64,000 bases of DNA from Billgrantia pellis (GTDB lineage: Bacteria > Pseudomonadota > Gammaproteobacteria > Pseudomonadales > Halomonadaceae), in NCBI RefSeq assembly GCF_008297955.1, contig NZ_VTPY01000001.1:310001-374000 (forward strand), written 5' to 3'. Below the pieces are notes generated by a model. The model did not search any database and was not told the origin of the DNA. It was given only the letters and a program-made list of their open reading frames with translations. Position 1 is the stretch's first letter. Every line of letters starts with the position of its first letter. Both the position numbers and the translations under genes were made by a program. This document shows, piece after piece, positions 1-10,667 of the stretch.

Positions 1-240
1 GCGAGGGTCCTGGCGTTATCAGGTCTGCTGGTCGTCATCGCCTTCATGGGATTCGGGTTGACGCAGTCCATGTTGAGAGACGTGAGGGGGCTGAGCGGCT
101 ACCTGGGATTGACAATGGCTTGCTGGGTGCTGCTGAGAGCACGCCTGATTGAGCTGGGGAGACAATCCAACATTGAGCCCGATGCAGCGCGTAAGGTAAC
201 GATGAGGGGGCGTACCGACGAGTCGCGGAAAACATGTTAA
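1..240 (+). CDS. O-antigen ligase/polymerase-like membrane protein, C-terminal end (partial)
   Basis: The reading frame is open from base 1 and stops at 240, so only the last 79 residues are present. It begins with a hydrophobic helix (LALSGLLVVIAF), then GFGLTQSML, a short loop, and a second hydrophobic stretch (YLGLTMACWVLLRARL). It ends in a basic cytoplasmic-type tail. This is how the C-termini of O-antigen ligase/Wzy-type polymerases end, with a periplasmic GLT.S motif before the last helix. Such proteins join or polymerise polysaccharide repeat units at the inner membrane. The sugar-polymer context fits the asparagine-synthase-like gene downstream. Family assignment is an inference from a short tail; the gene starts outside the window. 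Confidence 0.55.
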   Translation, partial: ARVLALSGLLVVIAFMGFGLTQSMLRDVRGLSGYLGLTMACWVLLRARLIELGRQSNIEPDAARKVTMRGRTDESRKTC

Positions 241-551
241 TTTCTGTATCTGTGTTATGTTGTGTATTGAGATGGTCGTATCGAAACCTCTGTGGCTCGA
301 GGAAATGACAGAGCCCTACGAGGATAAGAAGCTTTCGACTATTTCATTCACGAGAATGGATGCTGACAGGGGATCGCAGCATGAGATGTGTCATGATCGG
401 GTAGGAAAAACGTCAGGCAAATGGCGGTTTGGTACACGCGGATGCTTCTTCTTTGTCTGATGAATTGAACGATCATTTCAACGCATTTTTTTGCTGCTGT
501 CGCTGCTGAAAGCAACTCATCAAAAACCGGTTTTTCTGATGAGGCGCTTCA
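241..551. other. AT-richer intergenic stretch without a convincing gene
   Basis: This 311-base gap is visibly richer in A and T than its surroundings, as is common around polysaccharide loci. A 67-codon frame (257-460, ATG) exists, but it has no good ribosome-binding site and no recognisable feature, so I do not call it a gene. The gap ends with the dyad listed at 516-543. No clear sigma70 promoter is visible. Confidence 0.5.
516..543. promoter_or_regulatory. Long near-perfect palindrome upstream of the small membrane protein gene
   Basis: CTCATC-AAAAACC is followed directly by GGTTTTT-CT-GATGAG, a 13-bp dyad with one 2-base bulge and no loop. The zero-length centre argues against an RNA hairpin terminator and for a protein-binding site at the DNA level, or a cruciform. 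It ends 8 bases before the ATG at 552, so a bound protein would overlap the ribosome-binding and start region. The function is an inference. Confidence 0.4.
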
Positions 552-914
552 ATGAATAAGATGAATACCGTACGCCTCCCCGTCGCTAGATCAACGAAGG
601 AGCTGCGCAGGGAGATGTTGCGCGCCAATCGGTTCCTGGGGAGGCATCAGGCGTGGTGGGGGTTGGTGTTGACGCCCGTGGTTCTCTTTGCATTCGAGCT
701 GTGGGTCGTCAGTGGCTGGCGTTGGTGGTGGCCTTTCTTCGCCTTCCTCCTGGCGTGGGGAGCTGTCGAGCTCTGTTTCCTTCCGCGTCGCCTGGCGATT
801 CAGCGGCTCGCTGCGATGGAGAGCCGGGCCGAAGTGGTGAGGCTGGCCTGGATACATGGCGTCGCCTTGCGTGACGTCATGAGAGGGCGGCAGCGCACCG
901 GTCATGAGTCGTGA
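552..914 (+). CDS. Small two-helix membrane protein, unknown function
   Basis: This is a 120-residue protein. Its basic N-terminus (about residues 1-35) is followed by two hydrophobic helices, roughly residues 36-55 (LVLTPVVLFAFELWVV) and 58-77 (WWWPFFAFLLAWGAVELCF). A basic C-terminal half rich in Arg follows. I do not recognise the family. It lies after the O-antigen ligase end and the palindrome, in the direction of the polysaccharide genes. Its 3' end overlaps the convergent DUF488 gene by 13 bases. The frame is open with GC-rich third positions, supporting real coding. The ATG at 552 has only a weak ribosome-binding site, and an alternative ATG lies at 561. Confidence 0.55.
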   Translation: MNKMNTVRLPVARSTKELRREMLRANRFLGRHQAWWGLVLTPVVLFAFELWVVSGWRWWWPFFAFLLAWGAVELCFLPRRLAIQRLAAMESRAEVVRLAWIHGVALRDVMRGRQRTGHES

Positions 915-1348
915 CCGTTCTGCCCATCCCGATCCAGCAATCCCAGGTAACAGGGTGGGGACGAGGGCGAGGTGTCCTCGGCGTCTTCCTGCTGCAGTGC
1001 GCCCAGTATTGCCTGACGCAGGAGGGGCAGGTGGGACGCTTCCAGGTCGCGCGTCGCAGAAAGCAACGTCAGCCTGCCCCGGCGGGCATGGCGCATGAGG
1101 GGGAACAGGTTGTCGGGGGCGTCGCGTAGCTCCCCCCGGTAGCGAACGGCAAACACGCTACCGCTGATCTCTCCCCTACGGAGTTGCCGGCTCAGACCGA
1201 GGGACGGCGAGGCATCGCGATACCAGTCGGTCAGCTCCAACCGTTCCCTCGGCATGCCGCGTGGCCAGAGCCTGTCGACCAGAATGCGGGCACCATCGCA
1301 GGTATCGGGCTCGGCATAGATTCTCTTCAGTGCAATGTCGTACGACAT
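902..1348 (-). CDS. DUF488 family protein
   Basis: 148 residues. The N-terminal pattern (IALKRIYAEP, then ARILVDRLWPRGM about 22 residues in, then WYRDASPS) is typical of the DUF488/YeaO family of small cytosolic proteins of unknown function. A later region (LRDAPDNLF, GRLTLLSATRD) matches the conserved second half of that family. The start is ATG at 1348, preceded at good spacing by GGAG. A GTG two codons upstream overlaps that ribosome-binding site and is less likely. The C-terminal tail (Asp/Glu/Ser/Pro-rich) is longer than the core domain. It is monocistronic and convergent with the upstream membrane protein gene. The biochemical role is unknown. Confidence 0.8.
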   Translation of the reverse strand: MSYDIALKRIYAEPDTCDGARILVDRLWPRGMPRERLELTDWYRDASPSLGLSRQLRRGEISGSVFAVRYRGELRDAPDNLFPLMRHARRGRLTLLSATRDLEASHLPLLRQAILGALQQEDAEDTSPSSPPCYLGLLDRDGQNGHDS

Positions 1349-1617
1349 GGGCACCTCCAGTCCTTGTCCGGGATGACTAGTTTCGTCATTACTCCAGGTG
1401 GAGGCAACTCATACCTGATTCGTTGCCGCTGTCTCGTCGTGGGGATTCTCCCCGGCGTCGGCTTGGTTCCATTCCGATGACGCCCTCGGACAACGGCGAG
1501 ACGGGGTTGGACGCCGCGATAGGGGTGAGGTGTACTGACATGGATTTCGTTAGGCACCGGCGTCGACGAACCCAATCCTTGGGTCATCGTCGGATCGCCA
1601 TCGATGCGAGGGATTGT

Positions 1618-3432
1618 ATGAGTGACTTCCTGTTCAGTTCCAGGCGTCTTCCCCCTGGGCGCCTCGCCGAGGAACTGGAATCGATTTACCTCGAGGATCC
1701 CGTCATTGCCCGAGAGTACCATGGCGACTGGGGATCCCTGGCCGTGACCCCGTCCCGCTATACCGGTTTCGCTCCGGTCGAGAGCGGAACCCATCTCTGT
1801 GTGGTCATCGGCGGCCCGGTTCTGTATTTCCAGGACAACCGCTTCTTGACAGGTGGCGACGACCAGGCGGGTACGAGGGCCATTTTCGCCCACTGGAAAG
1901 AAGGGCGGATGGATTGGAGCGAGGATCTCAGTGGTCCCTTCGCTATCCTGATCATCGACAAGGCCTCGCGTCGTGTCACCTGCATCACCGATCTCATGAT
2001 GTTCATCCCCGTCTATCGTTACCAGCGCAAGTCCTGGCTGGCCTTGGGGACGCATGTCGATGCTCTGGCGGGAGTCTGCGGTCAGGAGGTGGATTTCGAT
2101 GAGGCCTCGCTGGTCGATTTCGTTCTTCACGATGTCGTGACCTTTCCCTACAGCGCTTATCGTCAGATTCGTCAGTGCCATCCCGCCACGAAGCATGTGT
2201 ACCGGCTGCGCCATGGTGAAACTCCTTGCCTCGAGCGTACCCCCTACTGGCTGCCCGAGGAGACAGCGCCGTTCCGCAACCTCGGGGAGGCGGCCGAAGC
2301 CTTGAGGGAGGGGCTCGACGGCTACATCGAGCGGGTCACGAGCCCGATGCGGCGGGTGGCCCAGTTCATTAGCGGTGGCGAGGACTCCCGGGTATTGGCC
2401 GCCATGCTACCGAAGCGCTTGGAGCGAGACAGCTTCATCTTTCTCAACAGCATGACCCGAGAGGGACGCATAGCGGAGAAGGTGGCATCCGCTTCGGGGG
2501 CTCGCTTTCTCCCCGACTATCGGGACACCCTGCACTATTTGATCATTCTTCCGGAAGCTTCGCGCCTGGTGGGGAGCGGGCACCAATACATCCATGCGCA
2601 CGCCTTGGGTTTCCATCGTCGTCACGGGCTTGCGGACTACGAGGCCGTTTTTGGGGGATATGTCAGCGATACCCTGTTGAAGTCGCGCTCCGTGAGAAAG
2701 CCGCCATTGTCCAGTTATTTCAGTTTTTTGCCGCAGTGGCAGCTATCAGGCGAGACACGTACCCAGCCGGTGGAGAGCCGCCTGTTTCCCGACCACCTGC
2801 TGCAGGAGGTGACGCGCCGACGTCGCGAGCACTTTCACGAGGTGAGAGCCATGCGGCCGCAAAGCGCCCATGAGTGGTTCTCGCTGTGGCCGATGACGAT
2901 GCGGCTTGGTATTTCCAATCTCTACAGCAATCGTCGCCTGTTCAGAAGCTATGAGGTATTCATGGCCAAGGAGGCGGTAAAGGTCAGCGCCGCCTGTCCC
3001 GCGCGCTGGAAGCTCAATCGGCGGCTGTTCCTCGCTGCGTTCGGGCCTTACCTGAAACGGACGCGCTTTTTGCTACATGCCGACGGTCGGCTGCCGGCTT
3101 TCCCCTGGTGGGCGAACTTTCCGTTGCACACACTCCTGTGGAGCGTGCGGGAGATGGCGAGACGCCTTGGATGGCAGAGGCGTTATCAGGGCTCCTGGGC
3201 CGACTGGAAGACGATAATGGCCAGTCCGGAGTGGGCCATGGCCAGGGATGGTGTGAAACCGGACAGCCTGAGGCTGCCGGCGCTGAGTGCCGCAATAGCG
3301 TCAGGCGCCCTACAGGAGCAAGGACTCGCCGTCCTCCAGCGTGTCAACCTCCTGCAAACCTGCCATCAGGTCGGCAACGCGAGCTTGCGCCGAAGGAAGG
3401 CGTGGCGGAACACCTCGGTTCGAGTGTTCTGA
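1618..3432 (+). CDS. Asparagine synthase-like protein (polysaccharide-locus type)
   Basis: 604 residues. The C-terminal half carries an ATP-pyrophosphatase loop, FISGGEDSRVLAAML, the SGGxDS signature of asparagine-synthase/AANH enzymes. It is followed by GARFLPDYRDT and VFGGYVSDTLL. The N-terminal 200 residues resemble the class-II glutamine amidotransferase fold (LSGPFAILIID, TDLMMFIPVYRY, LALGTHVDAL). However, the protein starts Met-Ser and lacks the N-terminal Cys needed for glutaminase activity. Such proteins sit in many capsule and exopolysaccharide loci, where they probably amidate a sugar acid. I chose ATG 1618 (preceded by GCGAGGG) over an upstream frame start at 1423, because homologous sequence begins here. 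The substrate is unknown. Confidence 0.75.
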   Translation: MSDFLFSSRRLPPGRLAEELESIYLEDPVIAREYHGDWGSLAVTPSRYTGFAPVESGTHLCVVIGGPVLYFQDNRFLTGGDDQAGTRAIFAHWKEGRMDWSEDLSGPFAILIIDKASRRVTCITDLMMFIPVYRYQRKSWLALGTHVDALAGVCGQEVDFDEASLVDFVLHDVVTFPYSAYRQIRQCHPATKHVYRLRHGETPCLERTPYWLPEETAPFRNLGEAAEALREGLDGYIERVTSPMRRVAQFISGGEDSRVLAAMLPKRLERDSFIFLNSMTREGRIAEKVASASGARFLPDYRDTLHYLIILPEASRLVGSGHQYIHAHALGFHRRHGLADYEAVFGGYVSDTLLKSRSVRKPPLSSYFSFLPQWQLSGETRTQPVESRLFPDHLLQEVTRRRREHFHEVRAMRPQSAHEWFSLWPMTMRLGISNLYSNRRLFRSYEVFMAKEAVKVSAACPARWKLNRRLFLAAFGPYLKRTRFLLHADGRLPAFPWWANFPLHTLLWSVREMARRLGWQRRYQGSWADWKTIMASPEWAMARDGVKPDSLRLPALSAAIASGALQEQGLAVLQRVNLLQTCHQVGNASLRRRKAWRNTSVRVF

Positions 3433-3450
3433 GCCAAGGGAAGCGCCGCG

Positions 3451-4398
3451 CTACGTTTCCAGCGCTTCCTGCGCGCGCTGCTGCCACGGCCCGGGCAGCT
3501 CCGCGGCGCGTGTCAAGGCTTGCCTGGCTTCCTCGGGCTTGTCGTGGGCTCGCAATAAAAGCCCCAGGTTCAACCACGCTGCACCGTGGTCATCGCGACG
3601 TGCGACGGCGTTGCGAAAGCCCTCGATGGCGCCCTCAGTGTCCCCTGTCGCGTGCCGGGCGTTGCCCAGGGCGAAAAAGCCCATGGCGGAATCGGGAAAG
3701 CGCTCGACGTAGGCCTCCCAGGCGGGAAGTGTTGCCTCGGCGCCCTGCACTTGCTCGAAAGTGGCGATCGCTTCCAAGGTGCGTCGCTCGCTGGCGGCAT
3801 GAGGCAATTCGCCCGGCGGCAGGGCAATGAACGACCAGCGTCCGCTCCGGGCCCAGGTGGCGTCGAAGCGGCGGAACGACTCGATACGCTGAGCCTCTTC
3901 GCCGCTGTGTAGCGTCATCTCCTCGGTGTCCCGGTCGTAACCGATAGCGACGGCGTAGTGCCACATCGGCCAGGCAGGCAGCGATAGATTCTGCATCACG
4001 ACGACGGGGTGGCCGGCGGCGATCTCGGTCAGCAGCGCATCGAACGAGTCGTTGAGTACGAAGGGAATGCGTCCGTGGCGTCGAACGGTTGCGAGCATCT
4101 CGGGTTGTACGCTGCCCTCGCGCCCAGGAATGAAGACCTGTGGAATGAGCGTCTCCATGGGCACGGCCACGCCCGATTGGTTGAGCACCATGGCCAGTGA
4201 GGCGGGCCCGCACTGGTAGTCTCGCTGAGCGTGGAACGGTACTCCCTCGATGAAGGCCTGACGTGGCAGCGTGCGTTCGCTGGTCTCGTTCAGGCGCGGC
4301 GTACTGGCACAACCAGCCAGTATCGACAGGAGCAAACCCAACAGCAGAACGCCCGCAGGGCGGGCGTTCGCAAAATATCGTGAAGGATGGCGAATCAT
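3451..4398 (-). CDS. PA2778-like cysteine peptidase lipoprotein with TPR repeats
   Basis: 315 residues. The N-terminus is a lipoprotein signal: a hydrophobic stretch (GVLLLGLLLSILAGC) with the lipobox Cys at residue 29. The next domain is C39-like: FHAQRDYQCGPASLAMVL carries the catalytic Cys, and WPMWHYAVAIGYD carries the catalytic His, followed by a plausible Asp. The last 100 residues form about two to three TPR units (MGFFALGNARHATGDTEGAI, AAWLNLGLLLRAHDKPEEA). This layout matches the PA2778 family of predicted envelope cysteine peptidases of unknown substrate. It is transcribed just after a PA2779-like gene with 10 bases between them, a conserved pairing. Catalysis is inferred from motifs. 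Confidence 0.85.
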   Translation of the reverse strand: MIRHPSRYFANARPAGVLLLGLLLSILAGCASTPRLNETSERTLPRQAFIEGVPFHAQRDYQCGPASLAMVLNQSGVAVPMETLIPQVFIPGREGSVQPEMLATVRRHGRIPFVLNDSFDALLTEIAAGHPVVVMQNLSLPAWPMWHYAVAIGYDRDTEEMTLHSGEEAQRIESFRRFDATWARSGRWSFIALPPGELPHAASERRTLEAIATFEQVQGAEATLPAWEAYVERFPDSAMGFFALGNARHATGDTEGAIEGFRNAVARRDDHGAAWLNLGLLLRAHDKPEEARQALTRAAELPGPWQQRAQEALET

Positions 4399-4408
4399 GA
4401 GCCAGCCA

Positions 4409-4801
4409 TCAGCGGGTGAAGGGGAAGACGTTGGTCAGGCCCAGAATGTCGGTCACCAGCAGGACAAGGAACACGACCAGCAGGGCGCCCACGACGCTGG
4501 CACCCGCGGGCAACTGGTCGAGTTGCTCGGCCATCTGGCGCGCCTCCTCGTCGGAAAGAGCCGCTACGCGTGCCTCGACTTCGTCGAGATCGACGCCCTG
4601 CGCGACCAACTGCTCCTGCACGTCGGCGCGAGAAAGAATCTCCTGGATGCGCTCGCGGTCGGCCGTGGCGCTCTCTGCGGATAGGGCGGCCTGGGTGGAG
4701 ACCAGGTCGCTGGCCGGGAGAGGGGCGGCGGTAGCCGAGACGCTACCGAGCACGAGGGCCAGGATCAGCAGCGGGCTGAGAAAGCGGCAAAGTGTTTTCA
4801 T
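4409..4801 (-). CDS. PA2779-like small membrane protein
   Basis: 130 residues. It has an N-terminal signal (FLSPLLILALVLGSVSATAA), then a helical Glu/Gln-rich middle (residues about 45-95) with ILSRADVQEQLVAQGVD and ARVAALSDEEARQMAE. A C-terminal transmembrane helix (VVGALLVVFLVLLVTDILG) ends in VFPFTR. This is the layout of the PA2779 (DUF6627-type) family, always seen beside a PA2778-like peptidase. It lies directly upstream of the peptidase gene here, so the two are likely co-transcribed. It may present or regulate a substrate for the peptidase; that is an inference. The start codon overlaps the stop of a short upstream frame. Confidence 0.8.
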   Translation of the reverse strand: MKTLCRFLSPLLILALVLGSVSATAAPLPASDLVSTQAALSAESATADRERIQEILSRADVQEQLVAQGVDLDEVEARVAALSDEEARQMAEQLDQLPAGASVVGALLVVFLVLLVTDILGLTNVFPFTR

Positions 4802-4926
4802 GGCTTGGTTCCTTCTTTCTTGGGATGGACTTCCGGCTCTTGAATGATCCTACGCTCACCCGTCGGCGAGCTTTCGCGCTCCAGCGATGCCATGTAAGTA
4901 TAAGCAGAAAGCGCTTGCGATTTCAT
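4798..4926 (-). CDS. Possible 42-residue upstream ORF coupled to the PA2779-like gene
   Basis: This short frame starts MKSQALSAYTYMASLERESS and ends KKEGTKP. Its stop overlaps the ATG of the PA2779-like gene as ATGA, the usual layout for translational coupling. A second in-frame ATG lies at codon 12. The Shine-Dalgarno-like AAGGG sits too close to the first ATG, so the start is uncertain. There is no recognisable domain. It could be a coupled leader peptide, a small protein, or chance. Confidence 0.3.
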   Translation of the reverse strand: MKSQALSAYTYMASLERESSPTGERRIIQEPEVHPKKEGTKP

Positions 4927-5006
4927 GCCCTTGCATGATCGTTCCAGCGAAGGGACCGGAAAACGCTGGAGAAGGCCGCCGCTGCACCTGGCAGAGACTG
5001 GGTCGA

Positions 5007-6077
5007 TTAGCCAATCCGGTACGACGCCGGCAGCTCGGCCAGCAGGCCGCGGCCCCCAGCCAACGTCAGGGCCAGGTCGTGCAAGCCCTCCCAGGGGGGA
5101 AGGGGATTGGCACCCTTGATTGCCAGATCCAGGCGCTGAGCGAACAGCAGCAGTTTGTGCAACCGCTTGCGCGGAAGCCGGGCGATGGCCTGCTGGTAGG
5201 CGGGGCGGCGCTTGTCGAAGATGGCCGGCTTCTGTGCCTTGCATGCCGACTCGAAGCTTTGGCCCTGATCGAGATGTTGGTGCAGCGACAACAGCGTGCG
5301 CAGTTCACGACTCAGTGCCCATAGCACGATGGGGCTTTCCACGCCTTCGCCACGTAGGCCCCGCACGATCCTCGAGGCCCGCTCGCGCTCCCCCTTGAGA
5401 CAGGCCTCGGTCAGGTTGAAGACATCATAGCGGGCACTGTCCTCCACCCCGCCGGCAATCTGTGCCGGGCCGACGCGACTGCCGGGTGGCAGGAGCAGCG
5501 CCAGTTTCTGTAGTTCCTGATCGGCGGCGAGCAGGTTGCCTTCGGTGCGTTCGCCGAGCAGGCGGGCGGCATCGAGATCGAGGGAGAAACCGTGGCGCTC
5601 GGCGCGGTCGCGCAGCCAGAAGCCCAGCCGCGAGGCATCGACCGGCCATACCGGTACGAACAGGCCGAGCTTGTCGAGCGTCTGGAACCAGGCGCTTTTC
5701 TGTTGACGGAAGTCGAGCTTGCCCATGGCGATCAACAGCACGTTGTCGCGTAGACCGGGGGCGTCGGCATACTCCTTCAGCGCTCGCCCGCCTTCCTGCC
5801 CCAGGCTGTGGTTGCCCAGGCGCAGTTCGATCAGTTTGCTCGAGGCGAAAAGCGACAGGCTGGCCGCTGCCTCGTGCAGCTTTCCCCAGGCGAAATTGGC
5901 TTCCACGTGCAGCACCTCGCGCTCCTCGATACCACTCTCGCGCGCGGCGGCGCGAACGGCGTCGCAGGCTTCCATGTGCTGCAGCGGCTCATCGCCGGCC
6001 ACGATCACCACAGGGGGCAGCTTCTTGGCGAGTGCCTCAGGGAGCTTATCGACAAAGATTTTCACGTATGCACCCAC
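5007..6077 (-). CDS. holA: DNA polymerase III subunit delta
   Basis: 356 residues, close to the usual 340-350. It is the clamp-loader wrench subunit that opens the beta clamp. The N-terminal AAA+-like domain reads VVIVAGDEPLQHMEACDAVR, then SLFASSKLIELRLG. LLIAMGKLDFRQQKSAWF and LLGERTEGNLLAADQELQKL are characteristic of delta. The GTG at 6077 is the first usable start. A second GTG at 6065 (reading VKIFVDKL) would match other HolA N-termini better, and neither has a strong ribosome-binding site. It follows lptE by 9 bases in a leuS-lptE-holA operon, the common gammaproteobacterial order. Confidence 0.93.
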   Translation of the reverse strand: MGAYVKIFVDKLPEALAKKLPPVVIVAGDEPLQHMEACDAVRAAARESGIEEREVLHVEANFAWGKLHEAAASLSLFASSKLIELRLGNHSLGQEGGRALKEYADAPGLRDNVLLIAMGKLDFRQQKSAWFQTLDKLGLFVPVWPVDASRLGFWLRDRAERHGFSLDLDAARLLGERTEGNLLAADQELQKLALLLPPGSRVGPAQIAGGVEDSARYDVFNLTEACLKGERERASRIVRGLRGEGVESPIVLWALSRELRTLLSLHQHLDQGQSFESACKAQKPAIFDKRRPAYQQAIARLPRKRLHKLLLFAQRLDLAIKGANPLPPWEGLHDLALTLAGGRGLLAELPASYRIG

Positions 6078-6086
6078 AGCGAGTCT

Positions 6087-6584
6087 TCATGGCGAGGCGT
6101 CTTCCAGCGCGCGCAGGCGTTCAAGCAGCTGGCGCAGCGCCTCACGGCGAAGCTCCTGGTGCGCCTCTTCGCGCAGATCGTCCTGGGCCAGCAGGTTGTC
6201 ATCGTTGACGCTGATTCGAGTGGTTGCCTCGAGTCGCTGCTGCTGGAGATGGTAGGCGCCGTCGCGGCGCCGCTGCACCGAGAACGGCAGCGCCAGCGTT
6301 ATCTCCAGTTCACGCGAGCCACTGTCGAGCACGCTCAACGAGCGCTCGTGCCAAGTCTCTTCGCCCAGGTTGAGCACCAGGGGAGCGTCATCGTGCACTC
6401 GCGTGCCCACGGCGCTGAGATGGGCTTCTGCCATGCGCAGGAATGCGCTATCGACCCCGGCCAGGGCGATCTCGTCAATGACCGGCCCTGAATCGTCGAA
6501 ACCGCGCAAGCGAAAGCCGCAGCCGGCGAAGGCCAGGCTGGCGCCGCCGACCAGGGCAAGAGTGAGAAAACGGCGTCGATGCAT
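6087..6584 (-). CDS. lptE: LPS-assembly lipoprotein LptE
   Basis: 165 residues. The N-terminal lipoprotein signal is MHRRRFLTLALVGGASLAFA followed by the lipobox Cys and GFRLRG. The CGFxLRG start of the mature protein is diagnostic of LptE (RlpB), the plug lipoprotein of the LptD outer-membrane LPS translocon. The C-terminal part is helical and Arg/Glu-rich. I prefer ATG 6584 because it gives a normal signal peptide and has GGAG upstream. An in-frame ATG at 6611 overlaps the leuS stop as ATGA and would add nine residues. It sits between leuS and holA in one operon. Confidence 0.92.
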   Translation of the reverse strand: MHRRRFLTLALVGGASLAFAGCGFRLRGFDDSGPVIDEIALAGVDSAFLRMAEAHLSAVGTRVHDDAPLVLNLGEETWHERSLSVLDSGSRELEITLALPFSVQRRRDGAYHLQQQRLEATTRISVNDDNLLAQDDLREEAHQELRREALRQLLERLRALEDASP

Positions 6585-6607
6585 GTGCGCTCCCGTCTCG
6601 AGGTGAT

Positions 6608-9199
<2,592 letters not shown>

Positions 9200-9395
9200 T
9201 CATGACCTTAGAGTGTTCGGGCACGGGGAGCGTGCGCTTCCGCTGGAATTGTCTGGCGTCAGTCAACGTCTGGATAAAGAGGATAAAACATTGATCCGAC
9301 GGCGAGATGACGTCTAAATGGTAACCAAGGATACCCCAGTAGAGCAGGTCCGGCCATGCCCGGTCCTTGCCATGAGCCGCTTCGAGGAGATGATC

Positions 9396-9911
9396 ATGAG
9401 CGAACGCCCCGACTCACATCGCGAACATCGGATGCGTGAAGGCTACGAGCGCATGCTGACCCGCCTGCGCGAGGGCGCGGGCGACCTGAACTGGGAAGCG
9501 TTGCAGCGGGAATTGGATGAGGCCGTGGAATTCGAAGCCGAGTTCGAGGAATTCACCAAGGACGAACTCGCGCTGCTCAGAGCCTGGGTAGAGCGTGATC
9601 TCCGGGACATGCGGCACTACCTTGCCGCCGGTGGGGAGGGGGTGGCGAGCTGGCTGGGCATCGACCTGACCGTGCTGTCACGCAAGGTGGTCGATTCACT
9701 GCTGTCGATCGCCGATCGCAGCATCGTCGAGAACGTCCGTTTCAACGAGGATCTCGAGGCCTCGCGCGCCGATTACTGCGAGGGTGAGATTGCCGCGCCG
9801 GGACGTATGGTCTGCGTGCACTGCGGTGCCGAGGTCAACCTGGAGGGAGTGGCACGCATAGAACCGTGTCATCAATGCGGCCACCGGTATTTTGCGCGTG
9901 CTCCGAAGTGA
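9396..9911 (+). CDS. Zinc ribbon-containing protein (YbeL/DUF1451 family)
   Basis: 171 residues from ATG 9396. The N-terminal two thirds is acidic and helical (EGYERMLTRLREGAG, DELALLRAWVERDLRDM). The C-terminus is a zinc ribbon, MVCVHCGAEVN then IEPCHQCGHRYF, giving two CxxC knuckles. E. coli YbeL has the same layout and sits in the same place, divergent from leuS. The function is unknown. The start at 9396 has GAGGAG six bases upstream. Earlier ATGs at 9318 and 9372 would add residues not seen in the family. It is apparently monocistronic. Confidence 0.85.
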   Translation: MSERPDSHREHRMREGYERMLTRLREGAGDLNWEALQRELDEAVEFEAEFEEFTKDELALLRAWVERDLRDMRHYLAAGGEGVASWLGIDLTVLSRKVVDSLLSIADRSIVENVRFNEDLEASRADYCEGEIAAPGRMVCVHCGAEVNLEGVARIEPCHQCGHRYFARAPK

Positions 9912-10002
9912 CGCTCGGCATTGCCGCTACTGGACGGGGGGCTTCGTGCCAGGATGCCACTGGCTCCCCTCACGCCCTCTTTCGCCCATTCTGCCAGCTC
10001 GT

Positions 10003-10608
10003 TCATCCTGCCAGCGTTCGCCAGATGAACTTCAAATCTTCGGCAAGGCTCCACTCTCTCAGGTAATGCAAATTGATGCGGACCTTGTCCGGCCAGATGA
10101 CGTTACGGTTGTAACCCTCCGGATCCGCCGCTTTGTCGAGAAGCGCTTCTTCATCCCGGTACTTGAGCGTGGCGGGGCCGGTGATGCCGGGACGGACGCG
10201 CAGTAACTGACGCTGCTCTCCTTCCAGGCTGTCGGCGAAACCCTCCACGTCGGGGCGGGGGCCAACGAAACTCATGTCGCCTTTCAGCACGTTCCAGAGC
10301 TGAGGCAGTTCATCCACCTTGGTCCGGCGCAGCAGATGTCCCAACGGCGTAATTCGTGGGTCCCGTGAGCAGGTCACCGTCGTGGTGACGCCCGGGGCAT
10401 CCCGCATGGTCCGTATTTTGTAGAGCGTGAAGGCCCTGCCATTCATGCCGACACGTTGCTGCGTAAAAAGGCCATTCCGGCGGGTGTCGATCGTGGCGGC
10501 TATCCAGGCCAGACCGATCAGCCACCAAACGAGAAACAGTCCCATGGAGGCCAGGAGAATATCCAGCTTACGCTTCTTGCTACGTGATACGGGACGAAAG
10601 AGATTCAC
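10003..10608 (-). CDS. Bacterial sugar transferase (polyprenyl-phosphate sugar-1-phosphate transferase)
   Basis: 201 residues from GTG 10608, which has GGAG upstream. Starting there also removes an overlap with the preceding gene. It has the core of monotopic phosphoglycosyl transferases: basic KKRKLDILLA, a membrane-inserted helix, FTQQRVGMNGRAFTLYKIRTM, then RRTKVDELPQLWNVLKGDMS (Asp-Glu catalytic dyad) and FVGPRPDVEGF. It would start polysaccharide synthesis by putting a sugar phosphate on undecaprenyl phosphate at the inner face of the membrane. The re-entrant helix lacks the usual Ser-Pro helix breaker. It follows a GNAT/FemAB-like gene in the same direction; no other glycan genes are nearby. 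Confidence 0.88.
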   Translation of the reverse strand: MNLFRPVSRSKKRKLDILLASMGLFLVWWLIGLAWIAATIDTRRNGLFTQQRVGMNGRAFTLYKIRTMRDAPGVTTTVTCSRDPRITPLGHLLRRTKVDELPQLWNVLKGDMSFVGPRPDVEGFADSLEGEQRQLLRVRPGITGPATLKYRDEEALLDKAADPEGYNRNVIWPDKVRINLHYLREWSLAEDLKFIWRTLAG

Positions 10609-10667
10609 GGTGTCACTCCAGTAAACGTGATTATCGCATCCGGACTGGGGCATGGCGAAGCAGGAGG

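Noticed and set aside
257..460. 67-codon frame in the AT-richer gap near the start
   Set aside because: No ribosome-binding site, no similarity, and unusual composition; probably chance.
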